Positions 1-11,009 of a stretch of DNA of 64,000 bases are shown here, in pieces; position 1 is the stretch's first letter, and the number at the start of each line of letters is the position of its first letter. Position numbers and translations under genes: made by a program. Source of the stretch: Gari tellinella (taxonomy: Eukaryota > Mollusca > Bivalvia > Cardiida > Psammobiidae); assembly GCA_922989275.2 (NCBI GenBank), contig OV277858.1, positions 12,135,527 to 12,199,526 on the forward strand, written 5' to 3'. The notes beneath the pieces are model-generated. The model was not told where the DNA came from. It searched no databases and was given only the letters and a program-made list of their open reading frames with translations.

Positions 1-690
1 AATATTCCCTATGACAATAAAATTAAAAGTCTGCGACAATGTAGGATAGGCTGCAATGATTCGTTTTTGAGTAATATTGGTTCAACCTTTACTCTTTTGC
101 TCATGCAAAATGATGTAATTTATAATATCACCCTTTTCAATAGACGATTGTACACACATTGCTCAAAATGATTCTGCAAAATGCAGGATTCGTTCCTGAA
201 TAATGTTTCAACATTATGGCTAAGTTTCACGAGACAAACATTACTGGCATCTCTTCTCAATCTGGGTCTAGACAAATGCCTAATAAGCGTCTGGGTCTGT
301 TTATTTTCTTGAAATCGAAATGGTATGGCCGTAGACCTTCTATCAAAACTCTCTTACACCTGGGCAAACTCTGTAAATTGTAAATAGAAAAAAATTGTAT
401 GGGCTTCAACTGTTAAATATAAAGTTTGGGCCTAATTAGATTATGATTAGATTCTCATAACGATCATATTTCTACAATTATAAAAACAATAAAAACAATA
501 TCAGAGTTTTAGCAGACGACCTGTTTAACATACACCAATTACATGTTTGAAGAGTTAAAACTCTTTTTATTAGTAATACTGATATTTTAGAGATTTAATG
601 TACATCGAAGTTTATCAGCATAAATATTCAAGTCAAGCCTCCTGCGTTAAGATACCACGAAGGTCCGGTTTGGCATTACTTAGTCTTAAC
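1..690. other. A+T-rich sequence, nothing recognised
   Basis: No open frame above 60 codons with a recognisable protein, no tRNA-like box pair and no clear inverted repeat was seen. R1 homology begins only at about 691. Confidence 0.5.
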
Positions 691-821
691 ACAGATAACA
701 TCGGAAATAACGATCATTCTAGTAGTAGGCATCATTTGGTACAGCTATCCCAAATGTAAAGGTCCTATAAAATCGGTTCATCATTGATGCGTGTTTAATG
801 TAAAACAATGTTAACACGGAT
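691..821 (+). repeat. R1 dispersed repeat, copy A, 5' part
   Basis: This stretch matches the R1 copy near 19.17-19.04 kb on the other strand (shared pieces include 'agataacatcg', 'aataacgatca' and 'gatgcgtgtttaatgtaaaa') and the copy at 60.7 kb. R1 breaks off here after 'aacacggat' and resumes at about 3380 with 'gtcagaatcc'. Uninterrupted copies read 'aacacggattctggtcggg'. The missing junction is filled by a LINE tail and foldback element FB1. R1 has no recognisable coding content. Confidence 0.75.
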
Positions 822-893
822 GTCAAGCGCTTTTGAACGCAGCGCCCCTGTGTGAAAAGAGCGCTAAATAAATATTGTATTATTGCAATAACA
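822..893 (+). mobile_element. LINE 3'-tail fragment (CR1/L2 type)
   Basis: The sequence 'aagcgcttttgaacgca' followed by 'cccctgtgtgaaaagagcgc' and a TA-rich run matches the last ~75 bases of the full LINE at 30838..30913, with few differences. The two AGCGCT blocks can pair into a stem-loop, the usual recognition feature at LINE 3' ends. It is a very short, 5'-truncated insertion of the same family or of a SINE using the same tail. It sits inside R1, directly beside FB1. Confidence 0.8.
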
Positions 894-1585
894 ATTCTGG
901 GCCCGTATTCTGAAACACTCTTAGATAACTTTTACTCTAAGTACATCAATATTCTCTTAGTTTTCGGCAATTTACTCTAAGTATTTGATGATACACTCTT
1001 AGAAAGTGAAAAAAACTAAGAAAATTCTAAACTCGACATTTTTAACTAAGTATAACGATATACTCTTAGAAAATCAATATAGTCTTAGTTTTCGGCCATT
1101 TCAACTAAGTATTTCCCTTAGAAAGATGAAAAAAGCTAAGAAAATTCTCGACTCGCCAAATTTACTATAGAATTTTCTCAAAATTTAGGAAACTGTGACC
1201 CTCTCTTAACTTTTTAGAATTTTCTAGGATTAGAACACGAACGTTTATTAAGCAGTAATAACAGGTAGAATAGATAATTTATTGAATAAAAATCGTTTAA
1301 AGACCTGTAGATACGTTTAGCGGATGTTTTTGAGCCGACGTTTGTGTTTGAGTGGCTTCGTGAAATTGGGTCAAAGTCTTGGTGGGGTAACGTCATTACA
1401 AAGGACTGGGATTACTGTTTAAGACAATATTACATACGGTCTTAATCGCGAAAACGTGGAAAAGATCAGTATCTATTCAAATTCAATATTTTTAGTAATA
1501 AATGACCACTGTATGTACAAAAACTAGCGTAAATACATAATTAGGTTCACAATTATAATTAACTAACAAGCCAAATATCAACGAA

Positions 1586-1660
1586 GTCGCCGTAGCTCAA
1601 TCGATAGCGACTCTGACTTGCATGTCGGGGGTAGCCGATTCGAGCCACACAGGGTACGAT
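1586..1660 (+). repeat. tRNA-like module in FB1 left arm
   Basis: 'TAGCTCAATCGATAGCG' resembles a D-arm/A-box, and 'GATTCGAGCC' is a B-box. A pairing stem CTGAC/GTCGG with a six-base loop containing TTGCAT lies at the anticodon-arm position. The acceptor stem does not close, so it is not a functional tRNA. Sister modules lie at 2914-2990 (-), 5030-5101 (+) and 63963-64000 (+), always at the same depth inside a foldback arm. Confidence 0.7.
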
Positions 1661-1909
1661 CTTTTTTTCTTAACAACCCCCTTCTTTATTTTTTATTTTT
1701 TTTAAAAAATCATCATTATTTCCATAGATTCGTTTCTTTAAATACAAATAACTGCTTAATTCTTTCAATGCCAAACGCTCGTAATAGTTTACTTCTTCAA
1801 CGTTACATTGTCCTCTGCTTCAATTTTGTTGTCTGCAATATCGTTTCAAAGGAAATTGTAAGGCAGTAAAACTGAAAAGAATTCAATACGAGTGCCAAAT
1901 AATTTGGAT

Positions 1910-1946
1910 CTTGATCAGACGCCCCGTTACGCGGCGTCTGATCAAG
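1910..1946. repeat. GC-rich hairpin H1
   Basis: CTTGATCAGACGCC is followed by a short loop and GGCGTCTGATCAAG, giving a 14-bp stem in otherwise A/T-rich DNA. Related hairpins are at 2270-2298, 2651-2693 and 52947-52975. Confidence 0.85.
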
Positions 1947-2269
1947 GTCCAAACTGATTGCAAACGTGCTTTTAGGCGCCATTGAGAGTTAAAGGGTTAA
2001 AGCATGTTAAAATTGAAGTAAAAGTCTCCAATTAGAATTTTTCCTTCTTATTGTCAGCCTGCTAGTTCTAGAAATGACTTTCATGTTTCTACTATTTCTT
2101 GATATTTGAAAAGCATTTAGAAAAGTGTCCTGCAGATTAATGTTTAACCATTGTCATGCAGAATTATCATATGCTGCAAACACATCATCAGCAGAAAACA
2201 ATATAATCAATTTGATACTTTCAAAACTTAAAAACAGTGAAATATGACTGGCAAACAAGTTTGGATCAT

Positions 2270-2298
2270 ATCAGACGCCGCATAACGCGGCGTCTGAT
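2270..2298. repeat. GC-rich hairpin H2
   Basis: ATCAGACGCCGC, loop ATAAC, then GCGGCGTCTGAT: a perfect 12-bp stem near the centre of FB1. Confidence 0.85.
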
Positions 2299-2650
2299 CT
2301 GGATATTTACTGTATACAAACTGTTAACAAATTTTATCCAAGTCGCGCTTAGCATAATAAGAGGATTTCTTTTAAAGCAGGCTGCCAATAAGAAGGAAAC
2401 CTCTAATTGGAGACTTTAACATCAACTCTAGCATGCTTTAACCCTTTCACTCTGGCGCCTAAATGCGCTTTGCAAACAGATTGGATCTATTAGCAGGATC
2501 TAAAGTATTTGGCACTCGTATTGAATTATTTTCAGTCATACAATTAACTTTAAAAAGATATTGCAGACAACAGAATTGAAGCAGACGACAATGGAACTGT
2601 GAGAATTAGACTCACTCTCGCCTATAGGAACGTTTGCCAACATTCTGCAC

Positions 2651-2693
2651 CTTGATCAGACGCCACGTTTCGCAAAACGCGGTGTCTGATCAG
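2651..2693. repeat. GC-rich hairpin H3
   Basis: TTGATCAGACGCCACGTTT pairs across a small loop with AAACGCGGTGTCTGATCA, with one or two mismatches. It lies in the FB1 right arm and corresponds to H1 in the left arm. Confidence 0.8.
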
Positions 2694-2913
2694 GATCCAA
2701 ACTGTTTGACACTCGTATTGAATTATTTTAAGTTATACTTCCTTACATTTAAGGCTTTGAAACGATATTTCAGGCAAGAAAATTGAAGGAGTAAACTATC
2801 ACAAAAGTTTGGCAGTGGAAGGATTAAGCAGTTATTTGTATTTAAAGAAATGAATCTATGGAACTAGTGATGATAGTTAAAACAAAAAAGAAGGGGGTTG
2901 TTAAAAAAACAAA

Positions 2914-2990
2914 GATCGTACCCTGTGTGGCTCGAACCTGCTACCCCCGTCATGCCAGGCAGAGTCGCTATCGATTGAGCTACGGCGACT
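2914..2990 (-). repeat. tRNA-like module in FB1 right arm
   Basis: Read on the minus strand it has the same A-box-like TAGCTCAATCGATAGCG and a better B-box, GGTTCGAGCC, than the left-arm copy. It is the inverted partner of 1586-1660 and confirms that FB1 is a long palindrome. Confidence 0.7.
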
Positions 2991-3379
2991 TCGTTGAAAT
3001 TTGGCTTGTTAGTTAATTATAATTGTGAACCTAATTATGTATTTACGCTTATGTATAAACACTGTTTTTTTTCAATTAATTATCTATTCTACTTATTCTC
3101 GGACAATGCTTGCTGCTTTATAAACGGGAGAAGAAAACAAACCCGCAAACTACACCGCAAATTAACAGTCACACATGTTAGTATGCGAGAAGAGTGACGT
3201 CATTTTAGTCGGGGAAATCCCTGACAACGGCCATATTTTACTCTTACTTTTTTTTCACTAACTAAATACTTAAGTATTTTCTTAGAGTAAAAGTTAGAGA
3301 AAAATAATCTTAGTTGAAAATGGTAGAGTTTAGAAAATTCTTAGTTAAATACTAAGAATGTTTCAGAATACGGCCCCAG

Positions 3380-4345
3380 GTCAGAATCCAACCCGATGTG
3401 TGGCCCCCTTTGACATCAAATGACTAGCCGTATTTTCAATCTTGGAATGCGTATGTATGGCAATAAAATTTAATGACAATATAAATTGACGACAACTTCC
3501 AATTGTGTACTTCAAACTTTGCCCCGGGAGACATCGTCTCATTTTACCATGGCAGGTATACAGTTAGACTTTTTTACAACTGATGTTGGAATGTGTGTAA
3601 TAATTCAAACTAAGAAAATCTCAGCTTAAAATTAAAACAAGAAAATACAATAAGTTAAAATTGTCATAGCCTACACGGTTAGAGCTCTAACGATAAGGTC
3701 GCTTTTATACGTAAACAATTAATTGAGGCAGTATCCAGTGTAGATTGACTCCATTGTATTGCGACACTAATATATATGTGACACTTCGGTTACAAGCTCA
3801 CACGCCGTTATCATGCTGGAATATATCTAAAGTATGATATTATTGTCCTAAGAGATAAATGTATCATAAAACAGGAATACAATTGCATACTATTATAATA
3901 GATTGTGTTTTTAAAAAGCTTAACTCTACATTGAGCTAACCTTTTGTATTTACAAAAACACCCGAATGATTTTAATAAGGCTATACAACCAACCGTTCAC
4001 CAGTTTGTTATTCTATTTCGTTGTATTCAGATTGCCTTTGTCACTGACCTTTAGCATGGTGCACACTGTTAGTCTGTATTAGTTCTGATAAGCATTTACA
4101 CTAGCAAAGAAATGTTTTAACCGGAGTATATCTGCACCTTAATTTTTAAATCAATATTCGAAATTGTATACCGGTATTATGTTCTGCTTTAACAAAAATG
4201 AATTTATTTGTCAAACATGTTTTAGAAAGCATTGACTGATAGTGAATATAAAGTGATGATATAATCATTTAAAGCAGGACAAGTATTTGATTACTGGACA
4301 TTACACACATATTAAAACGTGTAGTAACGCTTAATATATATATAG
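3380..4345 (+). repeat. R1 dispersed repeat, copy A, 3' part
   Basis: R1 resumes after FB1. Landmarks shared with the copies at 18, 34.5 and 61 kb are 'gaaactttgccccg'-like, 'tagaatgactctattgta'-like, 'gacacttcggttacaag' and 'tgacctttagcatg'. It ends at 'acgcttaatatatat', just before a foldback end, exactly as at 61.97 kb. It has no coding content. Confidence 0.75.
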
Positions 4346-5029
4346 ATCATGGGTCCGTTTTCTGAAGCATTCTAAGATATTTTTGCTCTCTAATTAAAAC
4401 AATATTATCTTAAATTTCGGCACTTTACTAAAGCGTTTGATGATTTTACCTATTTTTTAACTCGACACATTTAATGAAAATGATAATTATTCTTTTAGAA
4501 AATATTGTCTTAGTTTACCGCCATTTCAACTAAATAGTTGGGTATTCTCTCTTAGAAAGATGAAACATCTAAGAAAATTCTCAACTGACCAAATTGACTA
4601 TATAATTTTCTTAAAAAATCAGTAAAAGCTTACCATCTCTTAACGCTTTAGACTTTTCTAAAATGGAAACACTAACTTTTGAAAAACAACACTTATTGAA
4701 TCAGTATAGTTAGGATAGATAATTCATTGAGTACAAATCGGTATATACTTTTAGATACGTTTAGCTGTGGCTTTTGTGCCGACGTTTGTGTTTTGAGTGG
4801 TTTCGGAAATTTGGGTCAACTTCGCGAGTGGCTAACGTCATTACAAACGACTAAGGGTACCGTTTAAGTCATTATTATTTATGGTCTTCATCGCAAAATC
4901 GTGAAAAATATTTATATTTATTTAAAATCTATATTTGAGTAATAAATGATCATTTTATGTACAAGAACTGTCATGAGTGCATGATTAGTTCCACAATTAT
5001 AACCAACTAACTAACGGAATTTCAAGAAA

Positions 5030-5101
5030 GTCGTCGTGGCTCAATAGAGAACGAGCTTAACATGTCGTGAGTAGCAGGTTCGAACCACAAAGGGTACGAT
5101 C
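5030..5101 (+). repeat. tRNA-like module in FB2 arm
   Basis: 'GTGGCTCAATAGAGAACGAG' (A-box-like) and 'AGGTTCGAACCAC' (good B-box) are followed by 'aaagggtacgatcttt', as in FB1. It is too degenerate to fold as a tRNA. Confidence 0.7.
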
Positions 5102-5163
5102 TTTGTTTTTTAAAGGCTTTATTTTAAAAAAATCTTCATTATTTTCATTGATTCGTTTTTTAA

Positions 5164-5889
5164 CCCTTATCCTGCTTATCATGGACACAGTCTGCGCTAG
5201 ACAAGTTAACTCCTCACTGCTGATCGCGGACACTGTCCGTTCCTGGAGTATATTAACATTCCAACATGGTGTACAGCACTACTGCAACCAATTATGAATG
5301 ATGGATCGTGTATTCATTCATAAATAGTTCCCAAGTAATTATCACCTAGGTTAATCTTAAAATAACAGTAAGTTCCTGTATTTAAATGAAACAAGTGTGG
5401 TTCCCACAGAATCATGTCATATGAAAATATCAAACTGGAGATACACAGAATGAATGTTGAGGATGTTTATATCAATTACGTGGATTTACATGTTGAAAAC
5501 ATTTAAAAGGCATTCAGCCAGACCTATTAGATAGTTATCAACTTCATCTTTATTAACATTTTCATCATAATATTTTACTTATTAGTAGGTAATTAATCAA
5601 GTAATAATGAATATACATAAAAATTGTATTTGTTTGCCATTAAACATGTATATAAATAACCATTTGTACCACTCCACATGTATACAAGCTGCTGATTTTT
5701 ACACCAATGTGTAGCTGTTTTATTTATCTACAACTTTCTCACAGATACTAATTAGCTAATATTAATGGTCAATGAGATATAGCGGTCAAAGTAGGGTCAG
5801 TGCCGTTATCATGTAAACAGATCACAGATGGTAAAGTTTAGCCGCAGTAGCTGAACTGATAAGCCCTTAGTTACGTAGTAGGATAAGGG
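5164..5889. mobile_element. TTAA-flanked MITE, piggyBac style
   Basis: The element begins CCCTTATCCTGC and ends GTAGGATAAGGG, a 10-bp terminal inverted repeat, and is flanked on both sides by TTAA (5160-5163, 5890-5893). The FB1 arm, which reads straight through ('gattcgtttctttaaatac'), is the empty site. TTAA duplication and CCC...GGG ends are hallmarks of the piggyBac superfamily. The 726 bp contain no transposase, so it is non-autonomous. Confidence 0.85.
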
Positions 5890-5965
5890 TTAAGATACAA
5901 ATAACTGCTCAATCCGTTTACTGCCAAATTTTTCGTAATAATTTACTTCTTCACCGTTTCGTCAG

Positions 5966-6404
5966 TCAGGAAAAAGGTAGGTATCATTTTCTGTCTGTTT
6001 GGTGATTAAACAATTGCGAAAACGTATAGCAATTCGCTGATACAAAAGCTTTTTAATAAATGTATACGCATCATTTATTGTAATTTGAACGGCTTTAAAA
6101 ATCCCAATTAAGTGAATGACTGAACATGCCTTTTAAATATATTTAATCATTAACGTCCACTAAAATGTTACGCCTTATCGGCTCATCAAAGTGAATAAGT
6201 AAACTTAGTAACGTTTTGAACGACGTGACGTCATCCACAGTTAAAAGAAACGTCACTCTACTGTGACGAGGTCACTAACTGCAACATCCGACGTTATCAT
6301 GGGCAGTAGTTTTTTAAGATAGCATGATGACATGTATTGAAGCAATACTGACGACAGGCCATTCAAATATACGTTATAATATCGGAAAATAACCTTTTGT
6401 TTTC
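5966..6404. other. Unassigned
   Basis: No similarity to the other repeats of the window and no coding signal was seen. Confidence 0.4.
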
Positions 6405-7140
6405 ATGAAAGCCTGGCATATTCAATCTTTTATATTTAATTTTGGTTTGATAGCTTTTTATAAATTCAATTTCTTTTGCTAATCTAGCCGAGATACTTTC
6501 GATATTAATTTAAAAAAGGAAAAATATAAAATTCTAAGTCAGTATTGCTGCAGGTGTCCAAATGACCACTGAGAGAAATTTGTCTTGTTGAAAGGTCTCT
6601 GATCTGTTGTGCATGTATGGTTTTTTCTAGTTCTGAGTTTATCTCCTGTCTGGCCGATATAGTGTCCACTGCATCCAATGCACGTTATAACATACAAAAC
6701 ATTCTTAACGTCGCACGACATATTTGCGTTTACATAAATTATTGTGTCAATAAAGTTAAAGTGATTGTCTTGACTTTGTTAACATAAACTGCAGTTTGAT
6801 GTTCCGCATTTTGTAAGCCTTACATTGTCCTTTTATGCTGCGATTGTATTGGGGAAATATGGCGTCGGTTAGAAATGTTTTTAGGTTTGGTGGTTGGCGT
6901 TTGCTATTTATCAGTTTGGTATTTTTGAAACATTCATTCATCTTTGAGTCTATCTATATGAGGGATAGATTATACTTAATTATTTGGAAGAGTTCTTTAT
7001 TTCTAGTATTAAATGTTGACAAGTTTGGTAATACTTGTTCGTTTGTGTTTTGGTGATTTATTAAGTAATTCATCTCTGGTTAAATGGTTTGCTTTTAATA
7101 TGTATTGTGATATGTCAGTTTTCGGATAGTTCCTCTCTAA
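6405..7140 (-). pseudogene. Penelope-like element relic (RT C-terminus + GIY-YIG endonuclease)
   Basis: Read on the minus strand from about 7140, three frames together give the order seen at the C-terminus of Penelope-like elements. First come the pieces RDELLNK and INSKRQPPNLK (about 6900). Next is the endonuclease core with NVLYVITC and HYIGQTGDKLR (about 6640-6710). Last is a distal block, FPFFKIN...ARLAKEIEFIK, near 6440-6500. GIY-YIG single-strand nicking supplies the entry cut in this family. Frameshifts separate the blocks: the linker before MSC, then SGHLDTCS at about 6550. No RT palm motifs are present upstream, so only the 3' part survives. The domain identity is firm; the exact clade is not resolved. 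Confidence 0.8.
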
Positions 7141-9205
7141 GAGTACTTGATACAATTATTTTAGACGTATTGCTTTGGTTGTAGTGTCTGATACTATTGT
7201 ACAATTGCTGCGAGCAAGATTAAAATAGAATATTACCACAGTGTCTGATCCGTGGTCTTTTATCAGTTCGAGCTGGTTGTGTAATCTAGCTCGCGGGATC
7301 TGGATTGAATACCTAACGAGAACTGTAACAAGACACTGGATCACGCACTGTGGTGATATTCCTTTTATAATATACCTTAACTTATTCGGACTAGATCTAG
7401 ATCTATATGTTGGTTACTTGAATAATCAATTACACATACATGTAGGCCCCTATATGTTAAAAAAATATGTGTTCGTATGCAATCTTTAACTATTTATGGA
7501 AGTCATGTGACCACCCAAAATATACGTTATTATATATTTGATGACGTACTACTTTGTTCTCGATATAATCCGTTATGTATGAATTAGCATTTTGCAACTA
7601 ACGGTCATTTAAACGTTTAAGAGTATGAGTTGGACTGTTTTAATACTTTGGGGGAAAATATTAGTAACAATTGGTGTGGTTGGTTGTTCACGCTTAAAAC
7701 GGAAATGATTTGTTTACAGTTGAGCATCGCTTAGTTTCAACTTTTTTAAAAATAGCATCGGAACTTGGAATTCCGAAACGTTACGCGCAACGATTCTTTA
7801 TACGAGTGTTTACGAACTATGGAACATGGGTTGTAATTTCCTATTGAAAATATATTTGTGTTACGATTAGCATATTATATCATGTTCAGTTATGGAAAGG
7901 TTAACTCTGAAAAAAAAATGTAACTTAAAACGAAATATTGAGCTATCATATCTTAACCGTTTTGAATATATCTAGATACATTTACTATGGGATCATAATA
8001 ACTTTACTTTCCGGGAATAATCAGTTTCCAAGCTCAATCTTAAAATAATACAACCTATTGTACGTCCGTACGCTAAATAAAATGTGTAAAGTACTCTTGT
8101 TAAGACAATAAATGGACGGTATTAACTCATGTGACTCGGAACAGGAGCGTTGTATTCGAATGCGGATCATAGTGCGTTGTAATGAAAATATGCCATACTT
8201 TATTCTTAATATATTTCAAAAAGTCATTCATATATATATTTAAGATGTCGAAAACATAAGTATGCATATTTTCATGCAATTTGGATCATCTGCAGATGCA
8301 TACATTGCAAATGCTAAGCAAGTGAATGCACATTTGTACTAGCAGAATGAGAAATTGCTGTCAATGTCGAACATGTCCAAGTATACATATGCAGATACGC
8401 TCATTCCCTTCAGAATCACTGCACCAATGCATTATTAAGTGTCGGAGACATTCCGTAAGACCACTCTTGTCATGCACAAATGACACTTTCATAGGAACTC
8501 CAATGCGGTTTTGTTTCTTACGTTATTATCTACATGGAGGCCATCATTTTTTCCCGGAACCAATGCGTTGGATTTGACGTCACCCGAGTGTTACCGCGCA
8601 ACCCATTCGTTTTGCCTACCCAGTATGACTGACGTGTTGAAAGAAGTAACTCTTTGTACAAGTGACACTGAAAGTTAATGCCCAGCAAAACTTCTCAGTA
8701 TAGGTAATACAGTCTAATTGACCGTTAGACCAATAGACATTGGACAGTGAATGATATCACTGAAAAGTCCTTTGGTACAAAAGTCTGTGTGTACCTGTCC
8801 CTGCCATCGTTGCTAGACAAATACAGTCATGTGTGAATAAACGGATATAAATGGTAAATAATATAGAGACAAACGGCAATCTAGTATTGCGCTAAAAATC
8901 ATAAAGTACTATCCACATCTGCGTAAAAGAGATGTTCAGATCAATCATGGAACTTTGTCAGGATCCAAACCGTCCTATTTGACATTTTTCACTGCAGCTG
9001 AACGCGATTCTCGGACAGCATATTGCGATCCATATCTGGGTGGCATCTCAAAACGTATAATAAGGTATTATTTCATCCTTGTATATCAAGAACGGATCAT
9101 GCGCCAATTAAAAATAGATTATTTTGATGTTTGCCCTGAATACCACTGTTAGTATACTAGGGGAAAAGTAAAATAACATTGACAAACAGGTTTAATACTG
9201 ATAAG
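7141..9205. other. Unassigned, 2.1 kb
   Basis: Several short open frames occur but none has recognisable motifs or a paralogue in the window. No inverted repeat or tRNA-like box pair was noticed. Confidence 0.4.
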
Positions 9206-9440
9206 ACGTCGCAGGGTGTTCGGATAGCGCAGTAGAAGCGCACCCGTCTTGAGTTCGATCCCGCGTCGAGGCAGTATGTGGGAGGGTTCATTGGTAGCCA
9301 GTCTGAACACGTGGGTTTTATCCGGGCACTCCGGTTTCCTCCAACAGAATTGACTGAATATGCCATTGAGAGTTATTTGTATCAGTTAATGTAGCTTGTT
9401 TCGTAATCTATGTAAAAGAAATAAAGCCTAAACTTTAAAC
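9206..9440 (+). mobile_element. tRNA-derived SINE, damaged head
   Basis: The head 'GTTCGGATAGCGCAGTAGA' has an A-box-like D-arm, and 'GAGTTCGATCCCGCG' supplies the B-box. The anticodon arm between them is deleted. The body 'GTGGGTTTTATCCGGGCACT' followed by 'CCGGTTTCCTCC' is a segment commonly seen in the central part of animal SINEs. The tail is A-rich ('aaaagaaataaagcc'). SINEs are copied by a partner LINE; which one cannot be told from this copy. Confidence 0.75.
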
Positions 9441-10013
9441 ACTGTTTGACACCTGGTTTGAACAGAATGATGGCTATGATTGGTTGTACGGCACTGCATC
9501 ACACACAAAGTCATATAGCGCCGATTAAAATGTGGAAACTACTATTTTAAAAAAGAGTAACATTCGACATTCTTTCTCAGGTTAAATAAATAACCCACCA
9601 TTCTAAGAGTTTACGAAAACGTGACAAAAAGAAATTTTCCCTGCTTTATAGATTGTATCATAGAGCCACGACAACAACATCATGAGAGATATCGCCATTA
9701 GCACGACCTTCATTCAACATTATTATAAGTGACCTGGGAGATATTAAGATTACTTATAGATCAGTTTGATTTATGTCTGATATAGTTCCACAGTGCATTT
9801 CAGATTTCCCGCCAAAACTAAATGTATTAGCATACAAGTAATATCCAAATAAGTATCCGAGTATGACTGCTTACAGCTCTACATAGCTGACTAGAAAGCA
9901 AAAGAGAGATTTTGCCACAGTGCAGGAAAATTTAAAAGGCTTTTTTAAATCATTTCGAGTGACTGTCGAACATGTCATTGCCAATTTTGAGTCTTACAAA
10001 TCAGTGAACTACA
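9441..10013. other. Unassigned
   Basis: Nothing recognised. It ends at the TA that precedes the mariner end. Confidence 0.4.
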
Positions 10014-10087
10014 TACGAGGGCTGTCCCAAAACATCGTATACTTTCCTTATAAAAGTGTTCGTTAAAACAGCAGAGACAAACATTCG

Positions 10088-10096
<9 letters not shown>

Positions 10097-10123
<27 letters not shown>
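10097..10123. repeat. (TA)n microsatellite
   Basis: An uninterrupted TA run inside the mariner. A second TA run is at about 10205-10227. Confidence 0.95.
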
Positions 10124-10126
<3 letters not shown>

Positions 10127-10675
10127 AATAACGCGTCGCGCATTGTTTGAAGAAATAAATTGTGTTTTTAAAGCCTATAATACATCATCTATTTTTTTAA
10201 ATCATATATATATATATATATATATATGTTTATGTAAACCTGTGTGAAGTTTTAACGTGTTATCTTTAAAACTGACCAGCACAGAGTATTTTGAAACACA
10301 CTACCCGTCAAACCCCGGCGCACATTAGTTAACGTTATGACGTCATCGACGTAAACGTCACTCCTTTTCAAAATACTTGTAGTGGTGATCGATGTATTTT
10401 CGCCGACGCACAACCTCTTAAACAAGCTGGTATCTACATGTAGCTCGCGCAACACTATCAATGTTTCTTGTTTGAGCTGTCTTCAACGTTTTCAATTTTT
10501 GTCTGCATCAAAGAGGTTTTAGGTATGAAAATACTGCAAAATCTAATGGGCTAGGTCAATTGAATGTGGCGCATGTTAAAGCTTTTGAAAACCCAACACG
10601 GCAAGTTCCCAATGTGCATGCTGGGAAATGTGGCACGAAGCGATAACTTGGTGACATATGTTGCTTTTAAAGTTG

Positions 10676-11009
10676 TCAATGAACATCGGTCACTTCTCTC
10701 GTATCGTATGCAAGAGATCTGTGTGATTGGTGTTTGCTGAAAAAGTCCTGATCTCTCCTATATCGACTCAAACAGAGGGTTGATACCTGGACACTTCTTT
10801 CTTTTTCTTCTGCACTTAGCAAGCGTGGCACCAACATAGCACCGACTCTCGACATGTTTAGTTTCTCATGGAAATGTCGATGTACAGACAATAATTATGC
10901 TGACCCCGAGGAGTTCAGCATTATATCTCCCCGCAAGACGCCGATCACCATTGATGACACTCCTCACGTTTTCTACAGTGAAACTGTCAATTTCTTTCGA
11001 CCGTCCCAT
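10676..11009 (-). pseudogene. mariner transposase, N-terminal half
   Basis: From a Met at 11009, after a damaged stretch, the minus strand reads DSFTVENVRSVINGDRR, which fits the second helix-turn-helix of mariner transposases. A shifted frame then gives HFHEKLNMSRVGAMLVPRLL followed by SAEEKERSVQVSTLCL and SRYRRDQDFFSK, the conserved linker ahead of the catalytic domain (family signature: HEKLGMSKVSARWVPRLL). The DE[ST]W block that holds the first catalytic Asp should follow; the sequence instead reads SHRSLAYDTRE, keeping only the AYDTR part. The remaining catalytic region is not recognisable. The element therefore cannot make active transposase. Confidence 0.85.

Larger units (their letters stand above)
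896..3376. mobile_element. FB1, giant foldback element
   Basis: The left end 'GGGCCCGTATTCTGAAACA' and the right end 'TGTTTCAGAATACGGCCCC'-like sequence (about 3350-3376) are inverted copies. Homology continues inward through both arms for over 1 kb: A/T-rich subterminal blocks, a tRNA-like module (1586-1660 and 2914-2990), a GC-rich hairpin, and a final shared block (about 2015-2060 against 2395-2440). The right arm carries an internal duplication of the hairpin-bearing block. Subterminal motifs such as 'ctaagaaaattct' and 'actcttagaaa' are iterated. It contains no transposase. The flanks are R1 sequence on both sides, so its position as an insertion is secure; the superfamily is not. Confidence 0.8.
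4350..5965 (+). mobile_element. FB2, foldback arm related to FB1
   Basis: It starts 'GGGTCCGTTTTCTGAAGCA' and follows the FB1 left arm in order: subterminal 'ctaagaaaattct' blocks, 'ccgacgtttgtgtttt', 'gacgtcattacaaa'-like sequence, a tRNA-like module, then 'aaataactgctcaatcc' near 5900. Only one arm is present; similarity to FB1 stops near 5965. A TTAA-flanked MITE (5164-5889) interrupts it. Confidence 0.75.

Noticed and set aside
1586..1660. tRNA gene (and the related modules at 2914, 5030, 39365)
   Set aside because: A- and B-box words are present but acceptor and T stems do not pair and the anticodon loops are irregular; they are tRNA-derived repeat parts.
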